Below are positions 1-11,075 of a stretch of 64,000 nucleotides of DNA, piece by piece (within the stretch, counting starts at the first letter, position 1; every line of letters begins with the position of its first letter). Position numbers and translations under genes: made by a program. The DNA comes from Ophiostoma sp. CBS 140.51 (lineage: Eukaryota; Ascomycota; Sordariomycetes; Ophiostomatales; Ophiostomataceae): positions 28,123 through 92,122 of the forward strand of contig JANSLP010000110.1 of NCBI GenBank assembly GCA_029298735.1, written 5' to 3'. Below the pieces are notes generated by a model, which ran no database searches, was not told the DNA's origin, and worked only from the letters and a program-made list of their open reading frames with translations.

Positions 1-806
1 TACAACATGCAAAATGTGTCCTAAGTCGACAATTGAACGACCACCACAAGCTTTACTTTTCTTTGTTTTGATTGTTTTTCTCCTTTTTTCATACCAGCAG
101 GCAACATTTGGGCTAGGATCTCTGTTTTAACACGCGGCACACAACGGATTACTTTTATTCTAGTTGGCGCGGGATACTGTCGTTTTTTTTCTCTTGTATA
201 TGATATTTATGTAGTCTATTTTATGGGTATGTCCTCTCTCACATAGAGATGAGGGCAGGGCGGCCACCGAAAACTCTTCTGTGAGCCAGGATACGAACTG
301 AAAAAAGCGTTCAGCGAGCATGGATTTTGGGACATCTTATTTGATTAAAATTTGATTTGATTTATCGTCGCCTCTCATGCTTCCCTACAAGAATGTAGTA
401 TTCTTGCAAGTCCAGAATTCTTAAGACTAGACACCGAGATAGATCGCTCGTTGCAATGAATTATCCATAGTATTAGGGTCATATTAGGACACCACGAAGT
501 CTATGAAGTTCAACGGTATGATGTAGAAAACACTTGACGAGCGGTTTATATGGTTCATAGATGTGACTATAGAATCAGTATTTTTTCAATAGGATTTCTA
601 GTGAATCATATGCGACGGCGTTGTATGAACATCCGAATGAATAAAAGATGTGAAGGAAACATTAATGCAGAAAACTCTTTGAAATGGGGACCGCCGATAA
701 CTCCTTATGACAATAAAGCACAGTAATGAGAACGCCGCATAGAAAAATGAGACATCATAACGGGTATAGCTGAATGAAATATCACAGTGATGCACAACTA
801 GCAGCC
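1..806. other. Left-edge intergenic sequence, no gene seen
   Basis: AT-rich sequence downstream of the gene at 807-1226, whose 3' untranslated region and terminator must lie here. All open frames are short, and I see no domain-like peptide or splice-linked exon pair. The text near 285-310 faintly recalls a T-arm on the minus strand but has no partner arms. Confidence 0.5.
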
Positions 807-1226
807 TCACTGGATATCCACATCAGCCATGTCTTCCTCGACAGGAACGGCCTCCTTGACATCTGTGATATGTTAGGACGTTGATACCATGGATAGTTAA
901 ATTATGAATCATATATTGAGACATAGAGAAGACGTACCAGCCATGACATCCTCAGGCAGCTTTCCGCCGTTGGCCTCCATCTTGCGCTTCAGGGCCAGGG
1001 TCATACGCTGGATGACCTTCTTCTGCTTCTTAGCACTCAGCGGAGCACGGGGACCGCTGGTGGGCATTAGACCGGGACGGGCGCCGCGCTTGGTGTCGGC
1101 CTTGGCGACACGGTCCTCCTTGTGGTGGCCGTCAGCAGAATTCTTCTTCTGTTGCTTGCGCTTGGTAGCAGCACGAGCAGCCATGCGGTTGCGGGACTGC
1201 TTGTTGGGGTTCTTGACGGAAGGCAT
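807..1226 (-). CDS. Small basic ribosome-biogenesis-like protein (Alb1-like?)
   Basis: Two exons, 1226-938 and 862-807, joined across a 75-nt intron (donor GTACGT, branch CTAAC, acceptor CACAG) give 114 residues. Reading through the intron would give a different tail (..AGTSSLCLNI); splicing gives an acidic tail ending ADVDIQ. The N-terminal 75 residues are very rich in Lys and Arg (for example residues 22-28 are KRKQQKK) with an RGARPGLMPTSGPRAP block, and there is no signal peptide or membrane helix. A basic body with an acidic tail fits a small nucleolar or pre-60S factor. I recall similar fungal proteins annotated as Alb1, a shuttling pre-60S factor that works with Arx1, but the name rests on general resemblance only. 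It is transcribed away from the receptor-like gene at 4416. Confidence 0.75.
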
Positions 1227-4200
1227 TGTGAGACGGTGGTGGTGGAAAAGGAGAGGAAAAAAAGTAAGGAGATAAGGATGAGAGAGGAGTGGAACTGTTT
1301 GATGTTCAAAACAAGTCCTGTGTGAAATGGAGAGGAGGGGGGAAGGCGGAGAGGGTCAAAGACTGTGAAGACGTCAAAAGCGACCGGGTACACGCAAACA
1401 AAGTCTGTGTGTTGACTGAAGTAGAAAGTCGGAGGCGAGCGATCCGGACAAATGTTGCGTTGAAAAGGGTTTTACTTGAGTGTTGAGGGTTGAGACGTCA
1501 AAAAGGCTGCGGTGAGGTTTTGGCTAGCTGGTCCCAGTCGCAGTTGCCCATTGAAGAAAATTTTCTCCACTAACAAAACTTCAAACGCCACAGATGCAAG
1601 CCACAAACCGCCAAGGCCCAGCAGACTTGCTGTCTGGCAAGTCAAGAGCCCCATAAATACGGAAAAGCGCGCCATGCTGCGGCTCTAGCCGATCCCCTAA
1701 GAAGTCTTCTTTCAGTTGTCCTCAGCGGCCGTCTCCACTATATGTTTTGACAGCTGACCGTGACAGTTCAACACTCCTTTCCCCCGTCCAACACCCACCA
1801 CACACATTGCCCACTCACACCTCACAGAGACGACAGGGTCTCCGTCCGTGTTAGTCGCAAGATGCCCATCCTCTCGTACACGACGTTTCAGATTCTCAAG
1901 TATCTTACGGTGTACGACGTAAATAGCAGTCAGTTTTGGCAGCGTTTGCCATTTTTGTTCCATTTTTGTTCTGTTTTTGTTTTCAATTCCCATATATACA
2001 CAATTATTTTTCGACGAAAAAAGAGAGAATATATATATGCTTGCTGTAGACTGTGATCTAACCTTAATCTATCGAGTCTTATCAAAGGAGCAAGAACGCA
2101 AAATATCATCTCCTACACCAAGTATGTCCAGCGTCGTATTTAGTCTCCCATTTCCTGGAAAAATTGCCAAGACGACTTCCAAAACATTGCGGCGTCACAG
2201 GCGATCAGCTATGTCGCGTGCAGGCGACGGCAAGTGCGTTTTGAAGGTATACGGGAGGCAAAATACGGGGAACGGGAAGTGAACAGTGATCAGTTAGCCT
2301 TACTCTCTACACAGCACATTTCCCTCTTTTGACTTGACGATGCCCTCCACTGTTGACTAGGTATATTTTTACAACAACTCAGGGTTCCTGGATGCTGGGT
2401 TTCGTATGTCGTGTTTATTTGGCCGTTCTCGTCCTTTCACTTTTTTTTTCTTATTCATTGTCTTTTTTTTTGGCACTGCCTGTCTGTCGATCATCGGACG
2501 TCTGCCATTTGTCATGATTTATCACGCAGTCGTCTGTTAAAAAGAGAACAATAAAGTAATGATAAATTATGGTTATCAGTGAGTAGGCAAAACAAACGGC
2601 GAGGACAGTGACATATACACTTAAAAGTGAATATGCCGGAGCGATTAGAGCTCACATCCTGCCCATCATATTCATTTATTCAGTATCTTCTCCCCTTTAT
2701 TGTTGTTTCTCCTACTCATAATTTCCTGTCTTGACTACGTGACTGCCAAGACAAAATCTTCCAACAACAACCTGCCGCCCCCTCGTTTTCCTTCTACTCT
2801 TTCTTTCGGGTCCCCAAGTGTCCCATCAGACACAAAACCCCGGGTTTCCACGCATTGCGAGACACAATCGTCCAACTGATCGACGGCCCTGCCGCAATGC
2901 ACATCGTCGAGCCAATGCGCTGGAGGAAGAGTCGTAAGCGTTGGGCACATTTCAATGTGTAATTGTATTGTAATGTTGTGCCTCATGTCGGATGATCTCT
3001 GCCTATGTGAAATGCTCGGGAAAAAGAGCACCGTCGTTGTCATACACATAGTGTGAATTGGGCTTTCCTTCCTTTCTTTTTTTTTCTTTCACATTCCCTG
3101 CTGGCCGTATTCCTTCCCTGTTTGTCTATCCCTCCTCCACAGTATTATTGCATTCGCTTCCCATATACCGGAGTTTCTAGCGTTACATTCTACATTTTCT
3201 CTTCCCTCACCCACTCACCTCCTGCAGCATTGCACTTTGACGTCTCACAGACCTTTCTTTACACTTTACACTCTTTTCTTACCTTAATTGCGACTTACAC
3301 TCCGTACTCCTTATGTGCAAGCCTCATACTCCGCACTACAATATTACAAAATCCCAGCAAAGCACAGTCGCCGCTGCTACCCAACACAGCGGAATTCGTT
3401 GACTCCGGAAAAGCACGGTTTCGGCGTTCATGTTGTTGACGACATCCCGACGTTACTATGCTTCTCTTTCAGACACAGGCATATTTTCAAAAACTAAAGA
3501 ACTAAAGGACTAAACAACTTCCACCTGTTCGTCTTGTCACACCATCTGGATGCTGTCAGTGTCCTGCCCTGCCCTTGCTTTGTCTCCTTCTCAACTTTCA
3601 TCTCTCGCCACGCTCGTTGTTATCCAAGCGTTCCTATATCCCTGGACAAAAAGGAGGCTCTTTTCTCTCCAACACAATAGACTTTCTGGTTTTCAAAACT
3701 GCTTTTCTCCGGGATCGACGACAGGTCTTTCGTTTCTCGCGCCCTCTTTTGGCCCCCTCTCGTCGTCTCTACCTCCTTTGCCCACCCATTCTCCCCTCGC
3801 TTTCGCTCACCCTCGTACGCACGGTCTGTCGACTCAACGCACATACAGTCGAGGAGGCGTCGTCTTATTGTCGTGTCGTCTCTCAGTCTCTCACCACCCT
3901 CTTGACAGCTCCTCGACCAGGGTTGACCCCTGCGACGGCATATCCAGGTGCCAGCTATCCGGTCATGTATAAACTCTTCATTATCCCGTGGTCATCGTGA
4001 GCTGGTCCCATTGTTGATCAAAGTCTGGCTCTCTCAAATTTATTCTCTCCAGTTGTCGACCTGTCCTTGGCTTTTGCTCGACCTTTCCCTTTTCTTCTTT
4101 TTTTTCCCACATCATTTTCCCCTGTTCATCCGTCCTCCCATCTCCTCTTTCTCCTCCTTTTTTTCTTTTTTTTGCCTTCTCTCTTTTCTCTCCCTTCCTC

Positions 4201-4415
4201 TCACTTCCATCTCTACACCACGACATCCACTCTGTCAATACTCCGGGCGAGATCACGATAACACAGAGAGAGCAACATCCATATTAGCCAAGGGGAACAC
4301 AACGCCAGCTGATGTGAAGCAAATACTTCACTCAGCGTGTCTCACGACAGACTTGACGCAGTACCAATACAACAAATACATCACCATCCCGAGAAGTCTC
4401 ATATTTCATCACACA
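1227..4415. promoter_or_regulatory. Divergent intergenic region with pyrimidine-rich leader
   Basis: About 3.2 kb between the divergently transcribed genes at 807-1226 and 4416-5750, so it should hold both promoters. The segment 4076-4215 upstream of the plus-strand start is almost pure C/T with several T-runs, typical of the leader before a highly transcribed filamentous-fungal gene. No open frame here reads like a protein. The open frame that continues upstream of 4416 starts with GTG and is probably untranslated leader. Confidence 0.5.
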
Positions 4416-5750
4416 ATGGAGGCCTTTTACGAGTCCTTTTACACGACAACACCGAATGCGGTCTCGCGAACACAACCGCGACAGGCCACAGCAACGATTC
4501 CTTTCGCCGATCTACCGCACGACAACCAGGCGCCGCAACTAAACTTCACCATCTGGCTCCTTACAGGCCTTTCCTTGGGGTTTCTGAGTCTCCGTGTCTA
4601 CTGCAAGTTTTTGCGTGGCCGAGGGCTCTGGTGGGATGACTATGTCCTCATCACTTCGTGGATCTCGCTCGCTCTTGCTTCGGGCTTCACCACGGCTGCC
4701 ACCACCTTTGGTTATGGCAAGCATCTGTGGGATATTCCGTCAGGTAGCTTCTACCCACTCAATGTCGTTTCCACATTCGCCGGCTTCTTCTCCATCTTGG
4801 CCGCCGTCTGGAGCAAGACATCTTTTGCCATGACCGTGCTGCGTATCTCCACAGGGTGGATGCGCTGGTCCATTTGGTTTATTATCATGTCGATCAACGT
4901 GATCCTGGGCACGAGCGCCATCTTCCAGTGGATTCGCTGCACGCCCATACAAAAGATCTTTGACTCGTCCATTCCTGGCGAGTGTTTGCCGCAGGATGTC
5001 GTGACTGCGTACAATACGTTTTCGACGGCCTACTCGGGCGCCATGGATATTTGCCTGGCAATCTTTCCCTGGAAGATTATCTGGGGCATGTCCATGAACC
5101 GCAAGGAGAAGCTTGGTGTTCTCTTTGCCATGAGCATGGGTGTTTTTGCCGGTGTGGCTTCACTCATCAAGGTGTCCAAAGTCAACTCTCTCGCCAACTC
5201 GGATCCTAGTAAGTGTCTTTCCCATCCACTAGATAAGAGAATATTTACTAACATCACAGGCTACACTGTCCAACTTGTTATTTGGGGCGTGGCTGAGAGT
5301 GCCATCACCATCATTGCTGCCTCTATTCCCATCTTGCGCGCTCTTCTGCGCGATGACAAAATGTCCAATTCGCCACAATCCGAAGCCGAGATCGAGCTCA
5401 ACACGGGCAACTGGAACATGAGCAGTCTCAACGACACCAATCTGGGCAACAATCTCAACGTGCACAATGTCAACAATAGCAACGATGCTAGCAGCAATAA
5501 CAACGCCAGCACTAGCACGTTGGGCAGAATACGGGCAGCCGTCACACGGACAAAGAAGCCGTCCAAATCAGCAGCATCTGCTCCTCCTCGAAATACAACA
5601 ACGACTACCACAACAACAACATCCTCAACAAGGGGTGCGCCGAGTTGGGTCACGCAACCCGTAACCATCTCATCCGCAAACCGGGACCGCACAGAAGACT
5701 TCCGGCCACTGTCTACAGAAATTGCTACAGGTAGCAAGTCATTGGTATGA
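4416..5750 (+). CDS. SAT4/rhodopsin-type seven-transmembrane protein
   Basis: Exons 4416-5208 and 5260-5750 encode 427 residues. The 51-nt intron (GTAAGT, branch TTACTAAC, acceptor CACAG) is a multiple of three and stop-free, but it carries full splice consensus. Removing it joins ..NSDP to SYTVQL.., a natural continuation of the last membrane segments. The protein has a short outside N-terminus, seven hydrophobic segments between about residues 46 and 320, and the family hallmark RVYCKF..GLWWDDY after the first helix. These features define the fungal rhodopsin/SAT4 integral membrane family (PTH11-related, but with no CFEM domain here). The last 110 residues are a cytosolic tail rich in Asn, Ser and Thr, including an N/S run and a Thr run. 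Ligand and role are unknown; PTH11 relatives act as surface sensors. The start is the first ATG in frame, after the pyrimidine-rich leader. Confidence 0.85.
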   Translation: MEAFYESFYTTTPNAVSRTQPRQATATIPFADLPHDNQAPQLNFTIWLLTGLSLGFLSLRVYCKFLRGRGLWWDDYVLITSWISLALASGFTTAATTFGYGKHLWDIPSGSFYPLNVVSTFAGFFSILAAVWSKTSFAMTVLRISTGWMRWSIWFIIMSINVILGTSAIFQWIRCTPIQKIFDSSIPGECLPQDVVTAYNTFSTAYSGAMDICLAIFPWKIIWGMSMNRKEKLGVLFAMSMGVFAGVASLIKVSKVNSLANSDPSKCLSHPLDKRIFTNITGYTVQLVIWGVAESAITIIAASIPILRALLRDDKMSNSPQSEAEIELNTGNWNMSSLNDTNLGNNLNVHNVNNSNDASSNNNASTSTLGRIRAAVTRTKKPSKSAASAPPRNTTTTTTTTTSSTRGAPSWVTQPVTISSANRDRTEDFRPLSTEIATGSKSLV

Positions 5751-6697
5751 CATTGAAGTCATGTTATGACCACAACTCTTCCACTGCTTCTCTTTTCTCT
5801 TCTTTATTAGGCAGTGCCTACTTTTTGGGTATCATTTTGGAGTTAATATTTTTTCGTTATGGGCTGCCAAATGGCACTGGGCAGAGTTTGGTATCTGGGT
5901 ATTTTGGGGAAAATGGATTTTTGGGAGTATTAGGTTGTCTGTCTTGTTTTCTTCATCTTGTCTCCGGTTCGATACTCCCTTGTGTTTGTCTTTTGTTCCT
6001 CGTTATTATCTCCTCTTCTTACTCTTCAAATCATGCCTCTATTTGCATACTTTGGGGAGTTCAAGGAGTATCTAGTTTTCTCTCATATGGAGCTCATCTG
6101 CAATTTTACTAAGTTCGTATGCTGTGTACGTCGTACCTTGATTTTATCTTTTTTGAATATTTATTTTGTGATATAAAATATCTCTGCACAAAGCAACGAG
6201 AAGCACAGCCTCTTTTGATATTTGAATTTGAAGGTCAACCAAATAAAAGACCAATAAACGCAACGTAAAAACAACAAAAGATGAGACATGACTCGACAAG
6301 GCGGTCTGTGACCGCGGCAGTTGCCACCTCAAGGGTTCTGAAACTCGGTCAATTGTGCACCGTTAATTTTGTGTATGCGCGTAAAAGGCAAGCAACAGTA
6401 GAAATCATTATTAACGTTCTGGTTCAAAAAATAGCAGTTTGTCATTTCCAAAACCCCGTCCCCTAAAAAGCTGAAACCCAAAAAACTCCTTTTTTCACAC
6501 TTTATATGCCAGTAATTAAAAAAGTAACGAAGAAACAAAAGAAAGACATGAGATATGCACAACAGAAGAATAGAAGAAAAAGAGAGAAAGAAAAGAAAAT
6601 AACAACAATAAGAAACAGAATGAAGCTTCACGAACAACTGTCCCGCGTTTTTGACGGACGTAACAAAAAGGCCTTAGCGTGTGGCCATTGGTACTTT
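5751..6697. other. Convergent 3' intergenic region
   Basis: Sequence between the convergent ends of the SAT4-type gene and the YTP1-like gene. It is AT-rich, with A-rich runs near 6520-6620 and T-rich stretches at 5800-6160 that suit 3' untranslated regions. I see no coding signal. Confidence 0.5.
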
Positions 6698-8418
6698 TTA
6701 TGAGTGGTGTGCCTGGCCATTGCCGTTCATCAGCGTTGTGCCGGCCTCGTCGTCGTGGTGGTTTAGACCTTCCTGCTTAAGCAGGGTTCGGCGGGATGAC
6801 TGCTCCTCGTCCTCCTCGTCGTCGCTCATCAGCTCGCCCAGCTCAAACTCCTCGGCGTCGTGGACCTGGCGGTTCTCGGCACGGGCGTTGCCGTTGAGGC
6901 GGATGGCAGCGGCCTCAGCAGCATCGGCAGATTGGCGCTGCTTGTTCTTGGCGGCCAGAAGCTCAGCATTGGCGGTGCGGTCGTAGAGGGAGATGAGCAT
7001 GTTAACAAAGAGGAACATGAGGAAGGCTAGGCTGTAGAGGATCAGGATGTAGGCGACGTGGTCGATGCCAGAGCCGGCAACGAGCAGCATCTGCTCCTCG
7101 GTAGCGCCCATGAAAAGGAAACCAGCAGCGTAGAGAAGCTGAAAGGTTAGTTAGGGAACAAGACAACAGATATAGAAAAAGAGTGGCACGCGTCGCTGAC
7201 TTACGAAAACAGGAATGAACTGGAAGCTGCTGGACTCAGTGCTGTCGTTGGAGATGCCGTTCTTGTCCTTGACAATGAAGGCGACCTCAATGATGCGCGT
7301 CAGACCGGCGGCCATGAGTGTATAGCCGAACATGGCGTGCGTGGCAGCGCTGATCATCAGCTCTTGGGGGTGGGCAGACATGGCCCAGCCGGTGATGAGG
7401 ATAACGAAGCCGGGGATAAAGTTGCGCTGCGGGCGGCCATCGCGACCACGGCTCAGCCAAACACCGGCCAGACCAGCGCTCCACCAGATAATGCCCATGG
7501 TGGTGTGCTGCCAGTCGTTCTTGACCCAGGCGGTGCCCCAGCGGTGCTCCGTGAAGGTGTTGACGCAGCCCCAGGCGGCAATGACGCAGCTGTCAAAGAA
7601 TTCGGGCGAGCGACCAGTGCGCTTGAGCCAGACCTGGCCGACCAGCAACAAGATGGTGAGCAGGATGCCGTAGGCAATAAAGGCACCGCCCATGATAAAG
7701 TGGGCAGCGCACTGGCCGACGTGGTCGCCCTGACAGAAGCCGAGAGCCGTGATGCCACCAAAGACCATCTGGACCCAGGCGAGGACGGGGAAGGCCTTGC
7801 CGAGGACGCCATGGGCGATGCGGAAGATGGGGCGGATGCGGCCCTGGAAGCCGCGCTCGAGGTGGAGGCGCAGGTAGATGCCGAGGGTGACCTGGGCAAT
7901 GAGCATGAAGAAGAGGGGCGTCGCGAACTTGGCGTGGACGTTGTTGCCGTTAAACTGGCGGCCCTTGTGCATGTGGCCGAGGACGTAGCCGAGAATGGCG
8001 AGGGCGGTTGAGGTGACTTGGACGGGGACGTGCCAGCGAGACTTGATGATCTGGAGGGAAGAGAGTGAGAAGTCAGCAGGAGTACAAAGAGGGAATTGGT
8101 CGTCAAGGACGAGAAGAAAGAAGAAAAAAAGGAGCAAACATACACCAAGGACCATGCCGAAGGGGAAGAGAATGCCCCAGGTAAAGGTCATGAGCAGGAT
8201 GTGCACCCACAATGTGGCATCCTGCGAACAAGTTAGTATGCGTTTTGTAGAAGTTGCCGTCGACACTGCCAAGAAGAGGCCGGAGAGGGACGCACAATCG
8301 GCTCTACTGATATTGTCGCTCCTTCGGGGATCTGGTCTTCGCCGTGCTCGTGGGCGGCCGCCGGGAGCGCCAGAGCGAGCGCCGCAATGGCCAGGGGGGC
8401 CAAAGACCGTAGTGACAT
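6698..8418 (-). CDS. YTP1-like multi-spanning membrane protein (cytochrome b561-like core)
   Basis: Four exons, 8418-8296, 8221-8144, 8050-7205 and 7138-6698, give 495 residues. All three introns (74, 93, 66 nt) fall between codons. The donors are GTGCGT, GTATGT and GTAAGT; the branch sites are CTAAC or CTGAC. Residues 1-22 form a signal peptide ending ALPAAA, followed by HEHGED. Next come about ten hydrophobic segments. The first block, with histidines in LGHMHKGRQF and FRIAHGVLG spaced as in b561-type domains, matches the DUF2427/YTP1 N-terminal region. The second block (AAWGCVNTFTEHRWG, WQHTTMGIIWWSAG, SAATHAMFGYTLMAAGLTR) matches the YTP1 C-terminal domain. The acidic cytosolic tail contains DDEEDEEQ. 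The biochemical role is not established; electron transfer is only suggested by the histidines. It is transcribed in the same direction as the MFS gene upstream. Confidence 0.85.
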
Positions 8419-9446
8419 GATGGGCGTCGAGGGTAGAGAGAGGGAAAGGGAGGAAAGTCGGTCGTGATGTGCAGAACGGCCAGATCTCCAAAGAGTCGAA
8501 GATGAGATCAGATCGCGATAATCTGCTCCGTCGGATGGCCCGGGGCAGGTCGATAGAATGGTAAATAGGGCCGGGTGCTGCGAAAAGCTGGGAAATGTTC
8601 AAATCGAAGATGTCTACACGTCGGCCAGCGTGCTGGAACGTGGTTTGTGTCGTCGGTTCGTCCCAAGGGGGATTTGAGGTCGATGTTGTCGAGGAGAGCA
8701 AAAAAAAGGGTAAAAAGGGCAAGAGAAGGGACGACAGCAGGGAATCTCAACCCCTAGAAAGGAGAGATGACACGCCTAAAGTTGCCAGAACGTCGCCCAT
8801 TGTGCCAAAAAGTGGAGAATGCGGGAGGGCATGGGTATGCGCTGAGAATACGACCTTTGGTCTTTGGCGTGTCGAACGGCAGTAGCGGCGCAGGTCTTCA
8901 TTGGCCTTGTTGTTCTTCTGGGTCGGTCTTGCCTGTCTTGGTGCATTTTGCTGCAATTTTCCGCCCCCGTTCGTCGCGTGTATTACGCAGGGCCACGTAC
9001 TGCCCTTCTGCGTAAGATACTTTACACGTGCTGGGGCAGGTGCGACGGACCAATGAGACGCGCTGGTTTGCAACGCCAATGCCCCGCTAAAAAGGGCAGC
9101 TAATATCAGCCCACAGAAGAGCTGTGGAGTATCTTGACTTCAAGAACAAACTATCATCTCCGACAACACCGAGTGGACTTGGCCGTGATTCCACAAGAAT
9201 GGCGGCAGAGTGCCTCTGTGCCTCTGGACAATACAAATCAAAACATGGTTTTAAACTGTCTCGACTTCAGCTGAATTTTCTACAATACTGCCGATACCAG
9301 TCAGAGAAAAGTTTGTTCTGCATTGGGGGAAAAAAAGAGAAAGAGAAAGGGTATATACAGTTACAATTACATGGACACATGAACATTAGGAACTCGCCTT
9401 ACGACACCAACCATCTCCGACATCTGCCTCCCTCCGCCGAATTCGA
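8419..9446. promoter_or_regulatory. Promoter region of the YTP1-like gene
   Basis: About 1 kb between the tandem minus-strand MFS and YTP1-like genes. It should contain the MFS terminator (9300-9446) and the YTP1-like promoter. A CACGTG palindrome lies at 9025-9030, about 600 nt upstream of the YTP1-like start. The open frame that runs upstream of 8418 is in a different frame from exon 1 and is not part of the protein. Confidence 0.4.
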
Positions 9447-11075
9447 TCACGCCCGCCATGCCCATCCACGACGCAGTGCATCCGCCCACCGCACGCCAAG
9501 CACGCACGCTGCCGAGCCAACAAGAAGGGCACCATCCCAGACAACGACATCCGCGTAGCTGCTGCTGGCGGCACTCCCACCCTTACTCGTACCTAGCAGC
9601 ACACCGCCGACGGGACTGCCCAGCATGGTACCGCAACCACGCACAAAATAAATGAAACCGTTGACAGCTGCGTAGCTGCGGATGCCAAAGACGTCGGCGA
9701 TCGTGGCAGGGAAGAGCGCATAGTAGCCACCGGCAGCCACCGAGTACAAGACGATGAATGCGAGCCACAGCTGGGCCGACGAGGACGAAGACACAGAGGC
9801 AGACTCGGGGACGGCCCCACCGCCAGATGCCGCCTTGACGCTCATTCCCCAGAGTGCACCAACAGCGACGGCTGCTGCGGCCAGGCTGACGGCCAGCACG
9901 TTAAGCCGGCCGAAACGATCGCCGGCGTAGCCCGTGGCCACACGCGCGACAGCATTCACGACGTTGGCAACGGCCAGTAGAGTGGCACCAGTGCCTGCGG
10001 ACAGACCGAGTGCGACACTATAACTGGGAATGAAGGTGAGCGGCAGCTGGGCGCCGGCAGACTGGCAAAAGGCGGCAGTGACGGACAACAAGAAGGCGGG
10101 CGTGACGAGCAGCGCAGTTGAGATGTGAGTGCGGCGGCGGGCGACACGAACAGACTCGTTTGCAGGGCGTTGCTCACTGTCAGTGTTTTCGCTGCTGTTA
10201 CCACCGCGGTTTGCACCATTGGCACCACCAGTGACGGGGAAGCGCGACGGTGGCACGGCCCAGGCCACGGGTGTACCCACAACCAAGGACAGTACTGCAA
10301 GGAAACGCAGTGTCCAGCGACCACCGACGGCCGACAACAGCGCGCGCACAACGGGCGACAGTACCAGACTGCCAACACCGCCGCCCGACAGAATCAGACC
10401 GAGGGCTGTGGCACGGTGACGGTTGAAGTATTCGGGCGCGGGGCCCAGGAGAGGGAAGTAGAGCATGGAGCTGCCCAAGCCATAGAGCAGGCCCTGCGTC
10501 AACAGCAGGTGCCATACCTGGGTGGCAAAGCTGGCCAACAAGAAACCCAGACCCATGAGAGCGACGCCAGCCAGAGTGATGCTGCGCGGGGACGCAGTGA
10601 GGGCATGTAGCACGGCCCTGGCAATGCGGCCACGGCCGTTTTGTGGGGCGGACCGTGACAGAGCAGCGTACTCCACGCGCGATAGCCATGGGTTGACAAA
10701 GATGCTGCCAGCCCAGGTCAGGCCGGCACCGAGTGTGCCGACAAAAGCCAGCAGGGCCGTCGACGGCTGCTCTGATGTTGTAGATGTAGAAGATGCTGCC
10801 GACTTTGTGACGAGCACGTTCTGGTTTGCCGACAAGTAATACTCCTGGAACACACCGTAGCACTGGTTGTAGCCGATGGAGAGCGCAATGGCAAGGAAGG
10901 AAGCGACAAGGACAGAGGCTTGCTGGCGGCGCGAGACCGGCGGCAGGGCCGGCGTGGCATGGAAGTCGTCGTCTTCGGCGGGGGCATTGTTGTCAACGGC
11001 CGCCTGTGTGACAACACCAGCCCGTGTGCGACGAGCGCCCAGGTTCGCCAACGGTATGGCGTCGGTGCTGGCCAT
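9447..11075 (-). CDS. MFS transporter, monocarboxylate/MCH-type
   Basis: A single exon of 542 residues. The upstream in-frame extension has no ATG, so the start is the first ATG. The N-terminal 48 residues are hydrophilic and cytosolic. About twelve transmembrane helices follow, split by a long loop (about residues 285-315, TGGANGANRGG..) between helices 6 and 7, which is standard MFS topology. Features of the fungal monocarboxylate-transporter-like group are IGYNQCYGVFQEYY in helix 1, LTQGLLYGLGSSMLYFPLL, RRATALG-type text (HRATALGLILSGGGVG) after helix 4, and GDRFGRLN after helix 8. The group includes Mch-type carriers of monocarboxylates, riboflavin and other small solutes at the plasma membrane, and sequence alone does not fix the substrate. 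It sits outside the polyketide block and shows no link to it. Confidence 0.85.
   Translation of the reverse strand: MASTDAIPLANLGARRTRAGVVTQAAVDNNAPAEDDDFHATPALPPVSRRQQASVLVASFLAIALSIGYNQCYGVFQEYYLSANQNVLVTKSAASSTSTTSEQPSTALLAFVGTLGAGLTWAGSIFVNPWLSRVEYAALSRSAPQNGRGRIARAVLHALTASPRSITLAGVALMGLGFLLASFATQVWHLLLTQGLLYGLGSSMLYFPLLGPAPEYFNRHRATALGLILSGGGVGSLVLSPVVRALLSAVGGRWTLRFLAVLSLVVGTPVAWAVPPSRFPVTGGANGANRGGNSSENTDSEQRPANESVRVARRRTHISTALLVTPAFLLSVTAAFCQSAGAQLPLTFIPSYSVALGLSAGTGATLLAVANVVNAVARVATGYAGDRFGRLNVLAVSLAAAAVAVGALWGMSVKAASGGGAVPESASVSSSSSAQLWLAFIVLYSVAAGGYYALFPATIADVFGIRSYAAVNGFIYFVRGCGTMLGSPVGGVLLGTSKGGSAASSSYADVVVWDGALLVGSAACVLGVRWADALRRGWAWRA

Noticed and set aside
3948..4415. N-terminal extension of the SAT4-type protein by 156 residues
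   Set aside because: It begins with GTG and translates the pyrimidine-rich leader into Phe/Ser/Leu-rich text; the family starts near the ATG at 4416.
7337..8011. 224-codon plus-strand open frame
   Set aside because: Antisense shadow of the YTP1-like third exon.
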